The notes: a model not told the origin generated them from the letters alone. Counted from the stretch's first letter, positions 8,940-19,278 are shown. The stretch is DNA of 64,000 nt from Defluviitaleaceae bacterium (GCA_009784615.1 WRBJ01000001.1:1-64000), one strand, 5' to 3'. Translations and numbers: made by a program.

Positions 8940-11285
8940 ATGTTGTGGTTTAAAAATTTAAAGACTGATGATATACACGCAGGGGCTAATCCTGCCCCGA
9001 TAGAAACTAAAGATGTAGCAAATGCCAATTACGAAGCTATTTTTGACGAGCTTATGATAAAAATGGCTGGATATCACCCTGCGTCAGATTTTGAAATGGT
9101 AAAAACCGCATACGAGCTTGCAAAAAATGCCCACGAGGGACAGTTGCGCAAATCTGGCGAACCATACATCATTCACCCAATTTCAACGGCACTTATTTTA
9201 GCAGAGCTAGAGCTTGACCGTGAAACCATTACGGCGGGCATATTGCACGATATTATAGAAGATACAGATTATACCTATGACGATTTAAAGCGTATTTTTG
9301 GTGAAGAAGTAGCCAATTTGGTTGATGGCGTTACCAAGCTAAAAAAATTTAAATTAGAAGAAAGAAAACGGCAAGAAGTAGAAAAAAACCGCAGAAAAAT
9401 ACGTGCAAACCGTGTGCACGTAAGCCGTGAAGAAGAACAAGCCGAAAATTACCGCAAACTATTTATGTCTATGGCTAACGATATTAGGGTTATACTAATT
9501 AAAATAGCCGACCGTGTGCATAATTTGCGTACATTAAGTGCTATGTCTGAAGAGGCAAAAGCACGTATTGCAAAAGAGTCTTTAGAAATTTATGCCCCAA
9601 TTGCTGGTCGCCTTGGTATTTCCGCAATGCGGCGTGAAATGGAAGATTTAGCATTTAAATATTACGATAACAAATCATATTTAGAAATAAAAGAAAAAGT
9701 AAAAATGAAAGTGGATGAACGGCAAAAATATATGGACGAAATTGTTCTGACGCTTTCTATGCTTATGCATTCTCACGGTATTCCCGCCGAGGTTAAAGGG
9801 CGTGCAAAGCACTTTTTTTCCATACACAAAAAAATGAAGGCGCAAAACAAACCCATTGAAGAAATTATGGATGTTTTTGCAGTACGCATTATTGTAGATA
9901 CTGTAGAGCAATGCTGGCAGGCTTTGGGGCTTGCGCACCAAACCTTTACACCTATTATGGAAAGACTAAAGAACTATATCTCGGCCCCAAAAAGCAATGG
10001 TTATCAATCGCTTCATGATGCTCTAATGGGGCCAGACGGCGAGCCTTTCGAGATTCAAATACGCACCCGTGATATGCACCGTGCAGCAGAAAGCGGCATT
10101 GCTGCCCACTGGAAGTACAAAGAGGGCATAACAGGCACAGACGCTAGTGATGAAAAAATATCGTGGTTACGCTCTATATTAGATATGCAAAGAGAAAACC
10201 CCGATAATGACGACTATTTGGCACAATTAAAAGGCGACCTTGACATATATGCGGAATGGGTTCACGTCTATACGCCACAAGGACAGGTTAAGGCTCTTAA
10301 AAAAGGCTCTAACCCAATAGATTTTGCCTATGCCATCCATTCTGCTGTTGGCAATCGTATGACTGGTGCTACGGTAAACGGTAGGATTGTGAAGATAGAC
10401 CACGAACTGCAAAACGGCGACCGTGTTGAAATAATAACAAACAAAGCCGCAAAAGGACCAACTGGGGAATGGCTAAAGCTGGCAAAAACCAACCAAGCCC
10501 GTAGCAAAATACGCCAATGGCTTAAAAAAGAAACCCACGAAGAAAGCGTAATAAAAGGCAAAGAAATACTTGAAAAAGTCGCAAAGGCAAAGGGCTATAC
10601 TTTTAAGAAAATATTTACGCCCGAAGGCGAAAAATTGGTACTAAACCGTTATGCAATGAACGACTTCGACACATTAGCCGCCGCAATAGGGCGTGGCACA
10701 ATAAGCGAAAACAGCGTGTTTAACCGCCTTTATGAAGAATATCAACGCCTTAACCCAGAACCAACCGACACAAAATCTATTATAGATGAAATAAACAAAA
10801 CCGCCGATATGAAAGCGATGAAAGAGGTTGCGCAAACAGGCGACGTAATAATCCGTGGCGAGGGTAATTTGGCGATAATATATGCAAAATGTTGTGCGCC
10901 TGTGCCGGGTGACGATATTATAGGTTTTGTAACCCAAGGACGGGGTGTAGCCATACACCGCAAAGACTGCAAAAATGTATGCAATTTTACCGCACAGCAA
11001 GCCGAAAGGTTGGTAGAAGCCTATTGGAACGAAAACAAAAAAGCCGACAACCGCTTTACGGTGGCAATGAACATTATCTGCGACAATATGGCTTGCATAC
11101 AACCCGTAACAGATGTGTTGGGCAAGCTAAATATTGAAATAGCGTCGCTTTACGCCGTCCAAGCAGGTTCGGAAGCTAATTTTAAAACATCCCTGCTAGT
11201 ACACAGCCGTGATGATATAGAAAAAGTAAGCCATCGTCTGCTATCTTTAAAAGGTGTACATCAGGTAGACAGAATAATGAGTTAG
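8940..11285 (+). CDS. rel: Bifunctional (p)ppGpp synthetase/hydrolase (RelA/SpoT family)
   Basis: A 781-residue stringent-response enzyme that makes and degrades (p)ppGpp. An N-terminal HD hydrolase domain is intact (GILHDIIEDT near residue 105). The synthetase domain follows (SAPKSNGYQSLHDALMGP and FEIQIRTRDMH, residues about 345-385), then a TGS domain (VYTPQGQVKALKKGSNPIDFAY), a Cys/His region and a C-terminal ACT domain. The start is the ATG at 8940 after AAGGAGG; an upstream in-frame TTG lies ahead of that site. The motif usually read RxKD in bifunctional enzymes appears here as RLKN. Confidence 0.95.
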   Translation: MLWFKNLKTDDIHAGANPAPIETKDVANANYEAIFDELMIKMAGYHPASDFEMVKTAYELAKNAHEGQLRKSGEPYIIHPISTALILAELELDRETITAGILHDIIEDTDYTYDDLKRIFGEEVANLVDGVTKLKKFKLEERKRQEVEKNRRKIRANRVHVSREEEQAENYRKLFMSMANDIRVILIKIADRVHNLRTLSAMSEEAKARIAKESLEIYAPIAGRLGISAMRREMEDLAFKYYDNKSYLEIKEKVKMKVDERQKYMDEIVLTLSMLMHSHGIPAEVKGRAKHFFSIHKKMKAQNKPIEEIMDVFAVRIIVDTVEQCWQALGLAHQTFTPIMERLKNYISAPKSNGYQSLHDALMGPDGEPFEIQIRTRDMHRAAESGIAAHWKYKEGITGTDASDEKISWLRSILDMQRENPDNDDYLAQLKGDLDIYAEWVHVYTPQGQVKALKKGSNPIDFAYAIHSAVGNRMTGATVNGRIVKIDHELQNGDRVEIITNKAAKGPTGEWLKLAKTNQARSKIRQWLKKETHEESVIKGKEILEKVAKAKGYTFKKIFTPEGEKLVLNRYAMNDFDTLAAAIGRGTISENSVFNRLYEEYQRLNPEPTDTKSIIDEINKTADMKAMKEVAQTGDVIIRGEGNLAIIYAKCCAPVPGDDIIGFVTQGRGVAIHRKDCKNVCNFTAQQAERLVEAYWNENKKADNRFTVAMNIICDNMACIQPVTDVLGKLNIEIASLYAVQAGSEANFKTSLLVHSRDDIEKVSHRLLSLKGVHQVDRIMS

Positions 11286-11293
11286 GAGTGATT

Positions 11294-11920
11294 ATGATAA
11301 TTACTACAATGCCCGTTGGCTCGTTTAATACAAATTGTTACATTTTATACCACGACGATACAAAGCGTGGTATTATTATAGACCCTGGCGGCGATGCCGA
11401 CCTTGTTTTGGCACGGGTTAAAGCATATGATTTAAAGATTCACGCAATATTGCTTACACATGGACATTTTGACCATATTGCTGCCGCTAACGAGGTAGCA
11501 ACACAGCTTGATGTAAAAATATATGCATCAAAACAAGATGCCGCCCTTGCCGCCGACCCACAGCTTAATGGTAGCCGCCTTTTAATGCACAAAGATGTAA
11601 TTTGCAATGTAGATAAATTTCTTGATGATAGGGAATATGCCGATTTTGGCTGGATAAAATTACGGGCATTACTAACGCCGGGGCATACAGCAGGGCATAT
11701 TTGCTATTATGCAAAACAGCTAAATTTACTATTTTCAGGCGATTTGCTTTTTAAAGGAAGCTACGGACGCTATGACCTGCCAACATCAAATTTTGATGAC
11801 CTTAAAAACAGCTTGCAACGCCTTTTTGCTCTACCGCCAGAAACCGAAGTATACCCTGGTCATGGCAATCCAACCGCTATAGGCTATGAAAAAGAATATA
11901 ATCCAATCAACAGGGGGTAA
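11294..11920 (+). CDS. MBL-fold metallo-hydrolase (glyoxalase II-like)
   Basis: A 208-residue metallo-beta-lactamase-fold enzyme. The metal motif is THGHFDHI near residue 56, with further ligands in LTPGHTAGHICYY, FSGDLLFKGSYGR and VYPGHG. The length and arrangement match the small YcbL/glyoxalase-II-like hydrolases of thioesters. The ATG at 11294 lies seven bases after TAGGAG and is preferred over the GTG at 11288. The gene starts 8 bases after rel and is followed closely by msrA, so the three are probably co-transcribed. The substrate is uncertain. Confidence 0.9.
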   Translation: MIITTMPVGSFNTNCYILYHDDTKRGIIIDPGGDADLVLARVKAYDLKIHAILLTHGHFDHIAAANEVATQLDVKIYASKQDAALAADPQLNGSRLLMHKDVICNVDKFLDDREYADFGWIKLRALLTPGHTAGHICYYAKQLNLLFSGDLLFKGSYGRYDLPTSNFDDLKNSLQRLFALPPETEVYPGHGNPTAIGYEKEYNPINRG

Positions 11921-11925
11921 TAATT

Positions 11926-12426
11926 ATGCAAAAAACAATACATCTTGCGGGTGGCTGTTTTTGGGGTGTCGAAAAATATTTTTCAATGGTTAATGGTGTC
12001 GTGTCAACCGAGGTAGGCTATGCAAACGGCAATTTTGAAAACCCCGTATACGAACAAGTCTACACAGGCACAACAGGCTTTGCAGAAGCAATTAAAATTG
12101 AGTATGATGACAGTATAATAGATTTGGACGGAATTTTAACACATCTGTATAATATAATCGACCCTACATCGCTAAATGCCCAAGGCGGCGATGTAGGTAG
12201 CCATTACCGCACGGGTATTTATTACGAAAATGCCGAAGATAAGGCAATAATCACCGCTTCCCTTGTAGAACTGCAAGCACAGCACCAAGACAACCTTATA
12301 GTGGTAGAAAACTTACCACTAAAAAACTACTACACCGCCGAAGAACGGCATCAAAAGTACCTAGACAAAAACCCAGACGGCTATTGCCATATACCGCAAT
12401 ACAAATACAATGAAATTAAGCATTAG
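11926..12426 (+). CDS. msrA: Peptide methionine (S)-S-oxide reductase
   Basis: A 166-residue MsrA that repairs methionine-S-sulfoxide in proteins. The catalytic motif GGCFWGVEKYF is at residues 9-19, with supporting family stretches EVGYANG, DPTSLNAQGGDVGSHYRTGIYY and HQKYLDKNPDGYCHI. The C-terminal Cys in GYCHI could serve as a resolving cysteine. The gene starts four bases after the metallo-hydrolase stop. No msrB domain is fused. Confidence 0.94.
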   Translation: MQKTIHLAGGCFWGVEKYFSMVNGVVSTEVGYANGNFENPVYEQVYTGTTGFAEAIKIEYDDSIIDLDGILTHLYNIIDPTSLNAQGGDVGSHYRTGIYYENAEDKAIITASLVELQAQHQDNLIVVENLPLKNYYTAEERHQKYLDKNPDGYCHIPQYKYNEIKH

Positions 12427-12633
12427 TAATGTAGTGCCGCAAACTATTATATTGCAAATAATTACAGATGGCAACATAATGCACAATCAATATATCTCTG
12501 AAAACAACCGCAATTGCAAATATCGCTCATCATACAAAACGCCAATATTCTGGAAATACACTTTTATGGCACGGGGCGGCAAACGCATATACTATGCTGC
12601 AATCTTTTCGTAGAATAGGCGAGGTGAGAATTA
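12427..12633 (+). other. Intergenic region before the LuxR-type regulator
   Basis: A 207-base stretch without a convincing gene. A 67-codon open frame overlaps the end of msrA and continues here, but it has no ribosome site and no recognisable protein features. No clear terminator or promoter was found. Confidence 0.5.
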
Positions 12634-15129
12634 ATGAACACGACAAGTAATGTTATGCTAGAAAGAAAGGCAGTAATACGCCGTCTAAATGAGCTTAAAC
12701 AAAGCCGCATCATATTTGTGTGTGCACCAGCAGGTTGCGGCAAGACTGTTGCCGTGTCGCAATGGCTAGACAAAGATATACGTGCAAAGGCAGTGCTTGC
12801 TTTGGACGAATATGACAACAACATAGCAGGCTTTTGCGCCCGTTTTTGTACCACGCTAACCGCCTGCCAACCTCAAAATAAAACTTTAGGTGACATTGTG
12901 TCGCACACATTGTTCCAAAGCGCGCCAGAAGAATTTACTTTGCGTGCTGTTTCTGCACTTTCTGTAAGAAAACAAACAGTTTTGGTTTTAGACGATTTGC
13001 ACCATATATACGACGATAATGTTTTGCGGCTCTTGGATGTGCTTATAAAGCGTTTGCCAAAAAATTTTCAAATTGTAATAATTAGCCGCAGAAGTTTGCC
13101 GCCTAGGTTTTCAGAACTTAAGCTAAAAGGCGTTATTGCTCGTATTGGTATGGAGTCATTGCTTTTTGATGCAGATGATATAAAAGTTTTGTGCAGTAAG
13201 CGAGGCAACGAAATTTCTGCAGAGCAAGCTGATTATATAATACAAAAAACCGAAGGTTGGGCAATGGGTGTAGATGTCTTTTTGTTGTTGGGCGAAAAAA
13301 TATTTGACCCTGTTGGCGAATATTTTGACGATTTTATCGAAACAAATATTTGGGATAAATGGGATGATGAAATCCGCAATTTTATGCTACATACTGCCGC
13401 ATTGCGTAAATTAACACCAGATATTTGCACAACAATGACGGGCATTAGTCAAAGCGATAAAATGCTTAAAGCATTAATGCAAAAAGGTGTTTTTATAACA
13501 CAATCGCAAGACGGCAGTTTTTATCGTTACCACGATTTGTTTCAGCATTTTTTGCTACGTATGGCAAAGCAAAAATGCGATAATTTCCTTGAAACTTTGT
13601 TGCAAAAAGAAGGCAATTGGCATTTGGCTAACAAAGATTTTTACAATGCTATAGAATGTTTTATGCGATGTGATGACGATGACGGCATTGCAAGATGCTT
13701 TGAATTTATGGCGGATTCTGGGATAATAAATTTTTCTATCAGTCGGTTTTTGCCCATTATGAACCATCCTGCCATAAAACAAGCCGCCAAAAAATACCCA
13801 AATCTGCTATATTTTACTGCATATGGCTCTATTGCACAAGGCAATGCGGCAGATGCAATTTATTTTATGGACGAATATTATAAGAGGTATCCAGAATTTA
13901 CAAAAAATCATCCACGGCTTACCCGCAGTGCGATATATATGTTGCTTTTGGATTTTAGAATACCAGTGATGCAAGTTGTTGAAAGACTAGAAGCCTATGG
14001 CGAGAACCATATAAAAAATACAACATCGCCGCAATTGATTTTTACAATGCATATGCCGCTTTTTCACCGTGGCGTAATTGACTATTCTATAGAAAACAAA
14101 TACGATATTGTTGATTATTTTGAAAATGAATTTTTTTCAAAAACGAATTGGTCGTATGGTGATAGGTCGCCGCTTTTTATAGACCTTATGATAACAGGCA
14201 TATTATACGAACGTGGCGAGCTACAAAAAGCACATTTTTACGCCATAAGGTCAAATTCTAAAATAAACGATAACACCCTTATAGATACAAAGCTATGCGC
14301 AATGTACATTTTGGTTTCTGTACTTGACGCACAGGGGCTTACAAACGAAGCTACAGAGGTTATGCGGACAATATCTGATACAATAGAAAGCACAAAGTCA
14401 TATCATTTAAACCCCAATTTTAATGCATTTGTAACCCGCCGACAGCTATCGCAAGGCAATATAAAAGCCGCCGAGCATTGGATAGAGCAAAACCACGAGC
14501 CACCGACGTTTTGGACAATGTATATAGGTCTTACCACCTGCAAAGCATTAATTGTCGCCAAAAAATATGATGCCGCTATGATTTTAATACAAAATGTTAT
14601 GACTATTATTACAGATTTTAACAGAATACAAGACCTAGTATATGCGAAAATTTTAATGGCGATAGCTTGCAATAAAATGAAGCGCTGTTTTAACGAAAAA
14701 GCATTGGAATATCTTGAAAACGCTGTTATTATTGCAGAACAATATGGCTATACCCAAATGTTTGTAAACGAAGCCGCCGATTTGTACCCTATGCTATACA
14801 AGTTGTTAAAAAGTGTGGAACAAAGAAAAGGCGACGGCAAAAAACACCGCAATTTTATTAAAATTTTATGTAGCGAAACCGCTAAAGCACAAAATAGCAT
14901 AGAAATATACCCAAAGAGAAAAACGGAGATAAAACTAACGGAAAAGCAAAAGAAAATATTGCAGATATTGCAAGAAGGCAAAGTACAAAGGGAAATTTCC
15001 GAAGAAATGGGCATAAAGCAATCTACATTGCGTACGCATTTAACGGCTATATATCAAAAATTGGAAGCAGCAAACGCTGCCGATGCCGTTAGAAAAACAT
15101 CAGAAATAGAAGGGATTTGGTCTAAATAA
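12634..15129 (+). CDS. MalT-like LuxR family transcriptional regulator
   Basis: An 831-residue signal-transduction ATPase (STAND/MalT class). Residues about 25-40 carry Walker A (APAGCGKTVAVSQW), and TVLVLDDLHHIYDD is Walker B. A winged-helix region and a long helical-repeat (TPR-like) sensor part run to about residue 750. The C-terminal 60 residues form a LuxR helix-turn-helix (LTEKQKKILQILQEGK...REISEEMGIKQSTLRTHLTAIYQKL). It is preceded by GAGGTGAG and stands alone. It probably activates transcription after binding ATP and an inducer; neither target nor inducer is evident. Confidence 0.9.
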   Translation: MNTTSNVMLERKAVIRRLNELKQSRIIFVCAPAGCGKTVAVSQWLDKDIRAKAVLALDEYDNNIAGFCARFCTTLTACQPQNKTLGDIVSHTLFQSAPEEFTLRAVSALSVRKQTVLVLDDLHHIYDDNVLRLLDVLIKRLPKNFQIVIISRRSLPPRFSELKLKGVIARIGMESLLFDADDIKVLCSKRGNEISAEQADYIIQKTEGWAMGVDVFLLLGEKIFDPVGEYFDDFIETNIWDKWDDEIRNFMLHTAALRKLTPDICTTMTGISQSDKMLKALMQKGVFITQSQDGSFYRYHDLFQHFLLRMAKQKCDNFLETLLQKEGNWHLANKDFYNAIECFMRCDDDDGIARCFEFMADSGIINFSISRFLPIMNHPAIKQAAKKYPNLLYFTAYGSIAQGNAADAIYFMDEYYKRYPEFTKNHPRLTRSAIYMLLLDFRIPVMQVVERLEAYGENHIKNTTSPQLIFTMHMPLFHRGVIDYSIENKYDIVDYFENEFFSKTNWSYGDRSPLFIDLMITGILYERGELQKAHFYAIRSNSKINDNTLIDTKLCAMYILVSVLDAQGLTNEATEVMRTISDTIESTKSYHLNPNFNAFVTRRQLSQGNIKAAEHWIEQNHEPPTFWTMYIGLTTCKALIVAKKYDAAMILIQNVMTIITDFNRIQDLVYAKILMAIACNKMKRCFNEKALEYLENAVIIAEQYGYTQMFVNEAADLYPMLYKLLKSVEQRKGDGKKHRNFIKILCSETAKAQNSIEIYPKRKTEIKLTEKQKKILQILQEGKVQREISEEMGIKQSTLRTHLTAIYQKLEAANAADAVRKTSEIEGIWSK

Positions 15130-15163
15130 AAAAAGGAATGCCCAAAATGACATTCCTTTTTTT
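15128..15163. terminator. Bidirectional terminator
   Basis: A 13-base stem (AAAAAAAGGAATG pairing with CATTCCTTTTTTT) with a ten-base loop lies between the convergent LuxR-type gene and the His/Pro-rich gene. It has a T-run in both directions. Confidence 0.85.
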
Positions 15164-15164
15164 A

Positions 15165-16028
15165 TTATTCTTCGATAATTTCTTCTGCTGGTATATTAAC
15201 ACTGATGCCTGCGGCAAATTCCCTTTTTTGCGGCGGAGAAAAAGCGTCAAGCGGGAAATCCAACTTCGAGAAGAAGTCGCAAGGGTTTGGCGGCATAATA
15301 TGCTTGCAAGGCGGTGGGATAACAAACCCACGGGATTCTACCATCAACGATACCATACGATATAGCTTCACAATAGAGAAAAGACCTATCGTTGGGAAAA
15401 TGTGGCGGTGATGTTCGCCAAAGCCTTCTGACGGTGGGTTATCACCGTGATGGCGATGTCTGTGGCGACGAATTTCTGCCGATAATGGTATTGCTTTGGC
15501 TTCAACCATAATAAATGGAGCGCCGCCACCAAGCATAGTGTGGCTATTGCCCATTAAATCGGTGAAAAGTGCCACCTCTTGCGCTACCGAGCCAAACAAG
15601 CTGCAACGACTGGTGTATGTGCTCATTGCTGGTATTTCGCCAAGTGGCATACCGTCACGCCCAACAAAGCGCAAGTTGTAGCAAAGCACAAACTGAATTT
15701 CCATATCCCAATACCCTTCTCTAAACGGGCTGGGCTCTTTGCGCATTACATTAATGCTGTGTACCCGCAAATCTTCCATAATGGCAGATTGAGCACCTTC
15801 GGGTGCTACAATTATGCGCCCGTCAAGCTCACGAGCGGCTCCGATTTCTGGCTGTGCAAGACAGTCCCTGCTTCTGCAGCTATCATAAATCTTCATTGCC
15901 AAAATTGGCTCAGATATGGTAGGTGCTGGCAAATGGGGTGCTTCTGGCGGGTCAATATGCGGCGGTTTGCCGTGGTGTCCGTGCCTAGCTGTTGGCGTTG
16001 GATAATTGCCAAATTCAAAAGCTGACAT
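15165..16028 (-). CDS. Uncharacterised His/Pro-rich protein, possibly spore-coat related
   Basis: A 287-residue protein with no signal peptide. The N-terminus is rich in His and Pro (residues 10-35), followed by KIYDSCRSRDCL. The middle has alternating beta-like segments (PFREGYWDMEIQFVLCYNLRFV), and a His cluster HRHRHH occurs near residue 190. The Cys-containing opening and beta-rich body resemble proteins of sporulating Clostridia that carry SPOCS/DUF3794-like folds, but this is a weak resemblance from memory. A GGAGG site precedes the ATG. It is monocistronic, between dnaJ and a bidirectional terminator. Confidence 0.6.
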   Translation of the reverse strand: MSAFEFGNYPTPTARHGHHGKPPHIDPPEAPHLPAPTISEPILAMKIYDSCRSRDCLAQPEIGAARELDGRIIVAPEGAQSAIMEDLRVHSINVMRKEPSPFREGYWDMEIQFVLCYNLRFVGRDGMPLGEIPAMSTYTSRCSLFGSVAQEVALFTDLMGNSHTMLGGGAPFIMVEAKAIPLSAEIRRHRHRHHGDNPPSEGFGEHHRHIFPTIGLFSIVKLYRMVSLMVESRGFVIPPPCKHIMPPNPCDFFSKLDFPLDAFSPPQKREFAAGISVNIPAEEIIEE

Positions 16029-16121
16029 AATACAACCTCCTATAAGAGTTCTACATCATACTATGCAAAAGCCTATTTAAGAGTGATAGTAATATCCGAC
16101 GCTGTGGTCGGTGGCATAAAT

Positions 16122-16153
16122 AAAAACAGAAGGTCGTTTAACCTTCTGTTTTT
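16122..16153 (-). terminator. Terminator of the heat-shock operon
   Basis: A 13-base perfect stem (AAAAACAGAAGGT and its complement) with a six-base loop, ending in T-run on the minus strand, lies just after the dnaJ stop. Confidence 0.88.
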
Positions 16154-16169
16154 AAGGAGGGATTTTGGT

Positions 16170-17294
16170 TTATTTTTTGCGCTTAAAAAATCCCTTTTTG
16201 TTTTCTAGGTTGTCCATATTGTCGCCATCTTCTTCCGCAAATTGACGTAATAATTCTTTTTGCTTGTCATTTAAATTTTTTGGCACTACTATATTAAGAG
16301 TTACGGTTAAATCGCCTGTGCGGTTGGGTTGGTTGATGTACGGTACGCCTTTGCCTCGCAGATTCATAGATGTGCCTGTTTGTGTGCCGGCTACTATATT
16401 ATGGCGTTCTGTGCCGTATGGTGTTTCTATTTCTATTTGTGCGCCAAGTGCGGCTTGGGCAAAAGTGATGTTTTTTTCAAGATATAGGTTTTGCCCACGG
16501 CGTTTAAAATCTTTATGCGGTGCAACATTTATGCGTACATAAAGGTCTCCTTTTGGTGCGCCAATGTCGCCAGCTTCGCCTTGACCGCTAAAGCGTATGG
16601 ATTGCCCGCTTTCTATACCCTTTGGTACTTTAACGACTATTGTGCGTCTTTTAGGGCTTTTACCTGCGCCGTTACAGGTTGCGCATTTATCCCTAATAAT
16701 CTTACCTGCACCACGGCAAACTTTACAGGCGGTTGTGGTTTCCATATATCCCAAAAGGGTTTGCATAGCTTGGCGTACCGTGCCAGAGCCATTGCAGGCA
16801 CGGCAAGATTCTGGCACGGTGCCGGGTTTTGCACCACTGCCTTTGCAGGTATCGCAGGTGTCTTTTATAGATACCTCTATATCACGGGTTGCACCGTTTA
16901 TGGAATCCATAAAATCTACCGTAATGTTGGCTTCGACGTGATTGCCGGGGGATGGACCACGCCGTCTTTGCCCGCCGCCAAAACCGCCCATCATACCACG
17001 TACAAGGTCGCTAAAATCAAAATCGTTAAAACCGCCGTAGCCGCCTGCACTACCGCCACCGCTTTGGTTATATGCACTATGACCTATTTGGTCATAGCGT
17101 GCCTTTTTTTCGGGGTCGCTTAGCACGGTGTTGGCTTCGTTTATTTCTTTAAATTTTTCTTCGGCGGCCTTGTCGTCTGGGTTGTTGTCGGGGTGGTATT
17201 TTTTCACCGCCGTCCTATATGCTTTTTTTATCTCCTCGGGGGTTGCGCTTCTACTTATCCCCAACAATTCATAGTAATCTTGTTTTGTCGCCAT
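16170..17294 (-). CDS. dnaJ: Chaperone protein DnaJ
   Basis: A 374-residue type I Hsp40 co-chaperone that stimulates the DnaK ATPase and binds unfolded clients. The J domain is at residues 1-70 with the HPD motif (KKYHPDNNPDD), followed by a Gly/Phe-rich linker (GGGSAGGYGGFNDFDF). Four zinc-finger repeats follow (CDTCKGSG, CRACNGSG, CKVCRGAG, CATCNGAG), then the C-terminal client-binding domains. It is the last gene of the hrcA-led cluster, 65 bases after dnaK; the gap contains a strong hairpin. Confidence 0.97.
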   Translation of the reverse strand: MATKQDYYELLGISRSATPEEIKKAYRTAVKKYHPDNNPDDKAAEEKFKEINEANTVLSDPEKKARYDQIGHSAYNQSGGGSAGGYGGFNDFDFSDLVRGMMGGFGGGQRRRGPSPGNHVEANITVDFMDSINGATRDIEVSIKDTCDTCKGSGAKPGTVPESCRACNGSGTVRQAMQTLLGYMETTTACKVCRGAGKIIRDKCATCNGAGKSPKRRTIVVKVPKGIESGQSIRFSGQGEAGDIGAPKGDLYVRINVAPHKDFKRRGQNLYLEKNITFAQAALGAQIEIETPYGTERHNIVAGTQTGTSMNLRGKGVPYINQPNRTGDLTVTLNIVVPKNLNDKQKELLRQFAEEDGDNMDNLENKKGFFKRKK

Positions 17295-17314
17295 TTTAAT
17301 CCCCTGTCATTACA

Positions 17315-17356
17315 CAATCGTAAGGGCGAGCAATGCTCGCCCGTTCCCACGATTTG
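17315..17356 (-). promoter_or_regulatory. Intra-operon hairpin between dnaK and dnaJ
   Basis: The inner stem GGGCGAGC/GCTCGCCC (17324-17342, three-base loop) is enclosed by a weaker outer pairing of ACAATCGT-type arms. There is no T-run, so it is more likely an mRNA processing or stability element, or a small dispersed repeat, than a terminator. Confidence 0.6.
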
Positions 17357-17359
17357 TTA

Positions 17360-19219
17360 TTAGTTTTTGTTTTCGTCATCTTTTTCTTCATATTGACCTT
17401 CAAAACTGCCGTCCTCGTTCATTTGTCCCGCTTGTTGCTCTGCTTGGGCTTTTTCAGCGGCGGCCTGGTATACCTTGCCTGCCACTTCCTGCATTATGGT
17501 GTTAAGGGCTTCTATGTCTGCGGTTAATTTGTCTGCATCGTCTTTTGTCATTTGCTCTATAACCATACCATCAGATGTTTCTTTTAGTTTGGTCAACGCT
17601 TCTTCAACACGGGTTTTGTCTTCATCCACAATAACTTCTGCGTGGTCTTTAAGCAGTTTTTCGGTTTGGAAGACAAGGGCATCCGCTTCATTTTTGGTAT
17701 CAACTATTTCTTTGCGAAGTTTATCGGCTTCTTCAAATTGTTTTGCTTCGTCAACTGCTTTTTGAATGTCAGCATCAGACATTTTAGAGCTGGCTGTGAT
17801 GGTAATTTTTTGCTCTTTGCCTGTGCCTAAGTCTTTTGCAGATACGTTTACAATGCCGTTTGCGTCAATGTCAAATTTAACTTCAATTTGTGGTATGCCA
17901 CGTGGCGCAGGCAAAATACCGTCTAGGCGGAAAGAGCCTAATATCTTGTTATCACGTGCAAACTGGCGTTCGCCTTGGTTGATAACAATGTCAACCGCCG
18001 TTTGATTATCCGCTGCTGTAGAAAACACTTGCGATTTGTTAGCAGGTATTGCCGTGTTACGCTCTATAAGCGGCGTTGCAACGCCGCCTAGCGTTTCAAT
18101 GCATAATGTAAGCGGGGTAACGTCAACCAAAATCAAATCTTTAAGAGATTCGTCGCCGCTTAATTTACCGCCTTGTATTGCCGCACCAATGGCTACACAT
18201 TCGTCTGGATTAATGCCTTTAAAAGGCTCGTGTCCTGTTATTTTTTGCACGGCATCCTGTATGGCAGGTATACGTGTAGAACCACCTACAAGTAGCACAC
18301 GGGTTAAACCGCTGGCAGATATACCCGCATCTTTTAACGCTTGATGCACGGGTTCTATAGTTTTTTCTACCAAATCCGCAGTAAGTTCGTTAAATTTGGC
18401 ACGTGTCAATTTTACATCCAAATGCTTTGGACCATCTTGGTTTGCGGTTATAAATGGTATGTTAATGTCGGTTTGTGTAACGGTGCTAAGTTCTTTTTTA
18501 GCTTTTTCTGCCTCAACTTTAATACGTTGCATTGCCGCTTTGTCTTTTGAAAGGTCAATGCCTTCGGTGTTTTTAAATTCTTTCACTAAAAAGTCTATAA
18601 TACGCTCGTCAAAGTCGTCGCCGCCCAAATGATTTACACCATTTGTAGACATAACCTCTATCGTACCATCACCAATTTCTATAACACTAACGTCAAATGT
18701 ACCGCCGCCTAGGTCGTATACAAGTATTTTTTGGTCTTGCTCGTTCTCCAAACCATAGCCCAAAGCGGCAGATGTTGGCTCGTTAATAATACGCTTTACA
18801 TCAAAGCCTGCAATGCGACCAGCGTCGACGGTTGCTTGTCTTTCATCATCGCCAAAATATGCGGGTACGGTGATAACGGCTTCGGTAACAGTACCGCCCA
18901 AATAGCTTTCTGCGTCTGCTTTTAATTTTTGTAGTATCATAGCAGAAATTTCCTGCGGGGTGTACTGCTTGCCGTCAATTGTCAATTTTTCCTTTGTACC
19001 CATCAAACGCTTGATGGACATAACGGTGTTTTCTGGATTAGTAATAGCTTGACGCTTCGCCGCTTCGCCTACCAAACGCTCGCCGTTTTTTGCAAAGCCA
19101 ACGATAGATGGTGTAGTACGACCGCCTTCGCTATTAGGGATAACAACAGGCTTGCCGCCTTCCATAACGCTAACACAGCTATTTGTAGTTCCTAAATCAA
19201 TACCAATAATTTTGCCCAT
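17360..19219 (-). CDS. dnaK: Chaperone protein DnaK
   Basis: A 619-residue Hsp70 chaperone. The N-terminal ATPase domain starts [19 protein letters not shown]. The phosphate loops are [13 protein letters not shown] and [12 protein letters not shown], and the interdomain linker follows [15 protein letters not shown]. The substrate-binding domain and a helical lid end in an acidic tail (EEKDDENKN). GGAGG precedes the ATG. It works with GrpE and DnaJ, encoded on either side. No CIRCE element is seen directly upstream, so it is probably read from the hrcA promoter. Confidence 0.97.
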   Translation of the reverse strand: MGKIIGIDLGTTNSCVSVMEGGKPVVIPNSEGGRTTPSIVGFAKNGERLVGEAAKRQAITNPENTVMSIKRLMGTKEKLTIDGKQYTPQEISAMILQKLKADAESYLGGTVTEAVITVPAYFGDDERQATVDAGRIAGFDVKRIINEPTSAALGYGLENEQDQKILVYDLGGGTFDVSVIEIGDGTIEVMSTNGVNHLGGDDFDERIIDFLVKEFKNTEGIDLSKDKAAMQRIKVEAEKAKKELSTVTQTDINIPFITANQDGPKHLDVKLTRAKFNELTADLVEKTIEPVHQALKDAGISASGLTRVLLVGGSTRIPAIQDAVQKITGHEPFKGINPDECVAIGAAIQGGKLSGDESLKDLILVDVTPLTLCIETLGGVATPLIERNTAIPANKSQVFSTAADNQTAVDIVINQGERQFARDNKILGSFRLDGILPAPRGIPQIEVKFDIDANGIVNVSAKDLGTGKEQKITITASSKMSDADIQKAVDEAKQFEEADKLRKEIVDTKNEADALVFQTEKLLKDHAEVIVDEDKTRVEEALTKLKETSDGMVIEQMTKDDADKLTADIEALNTIMQEVAGKVYQAAAEKAQAEQQAGQMNEDGSFEGQYEEKDDENKN

Positions 19220-19278
19220 AATATTTTTTCCTCCTAAATTTTGTAATTGTTTTCTATCTAAATTTGTATAATTTAGAT

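Noticed and set aside
12410-12613. 67-codon ORF after msrA
   Set aside because: It overlaps msrA, has no ribosome site and looks like random sequence.
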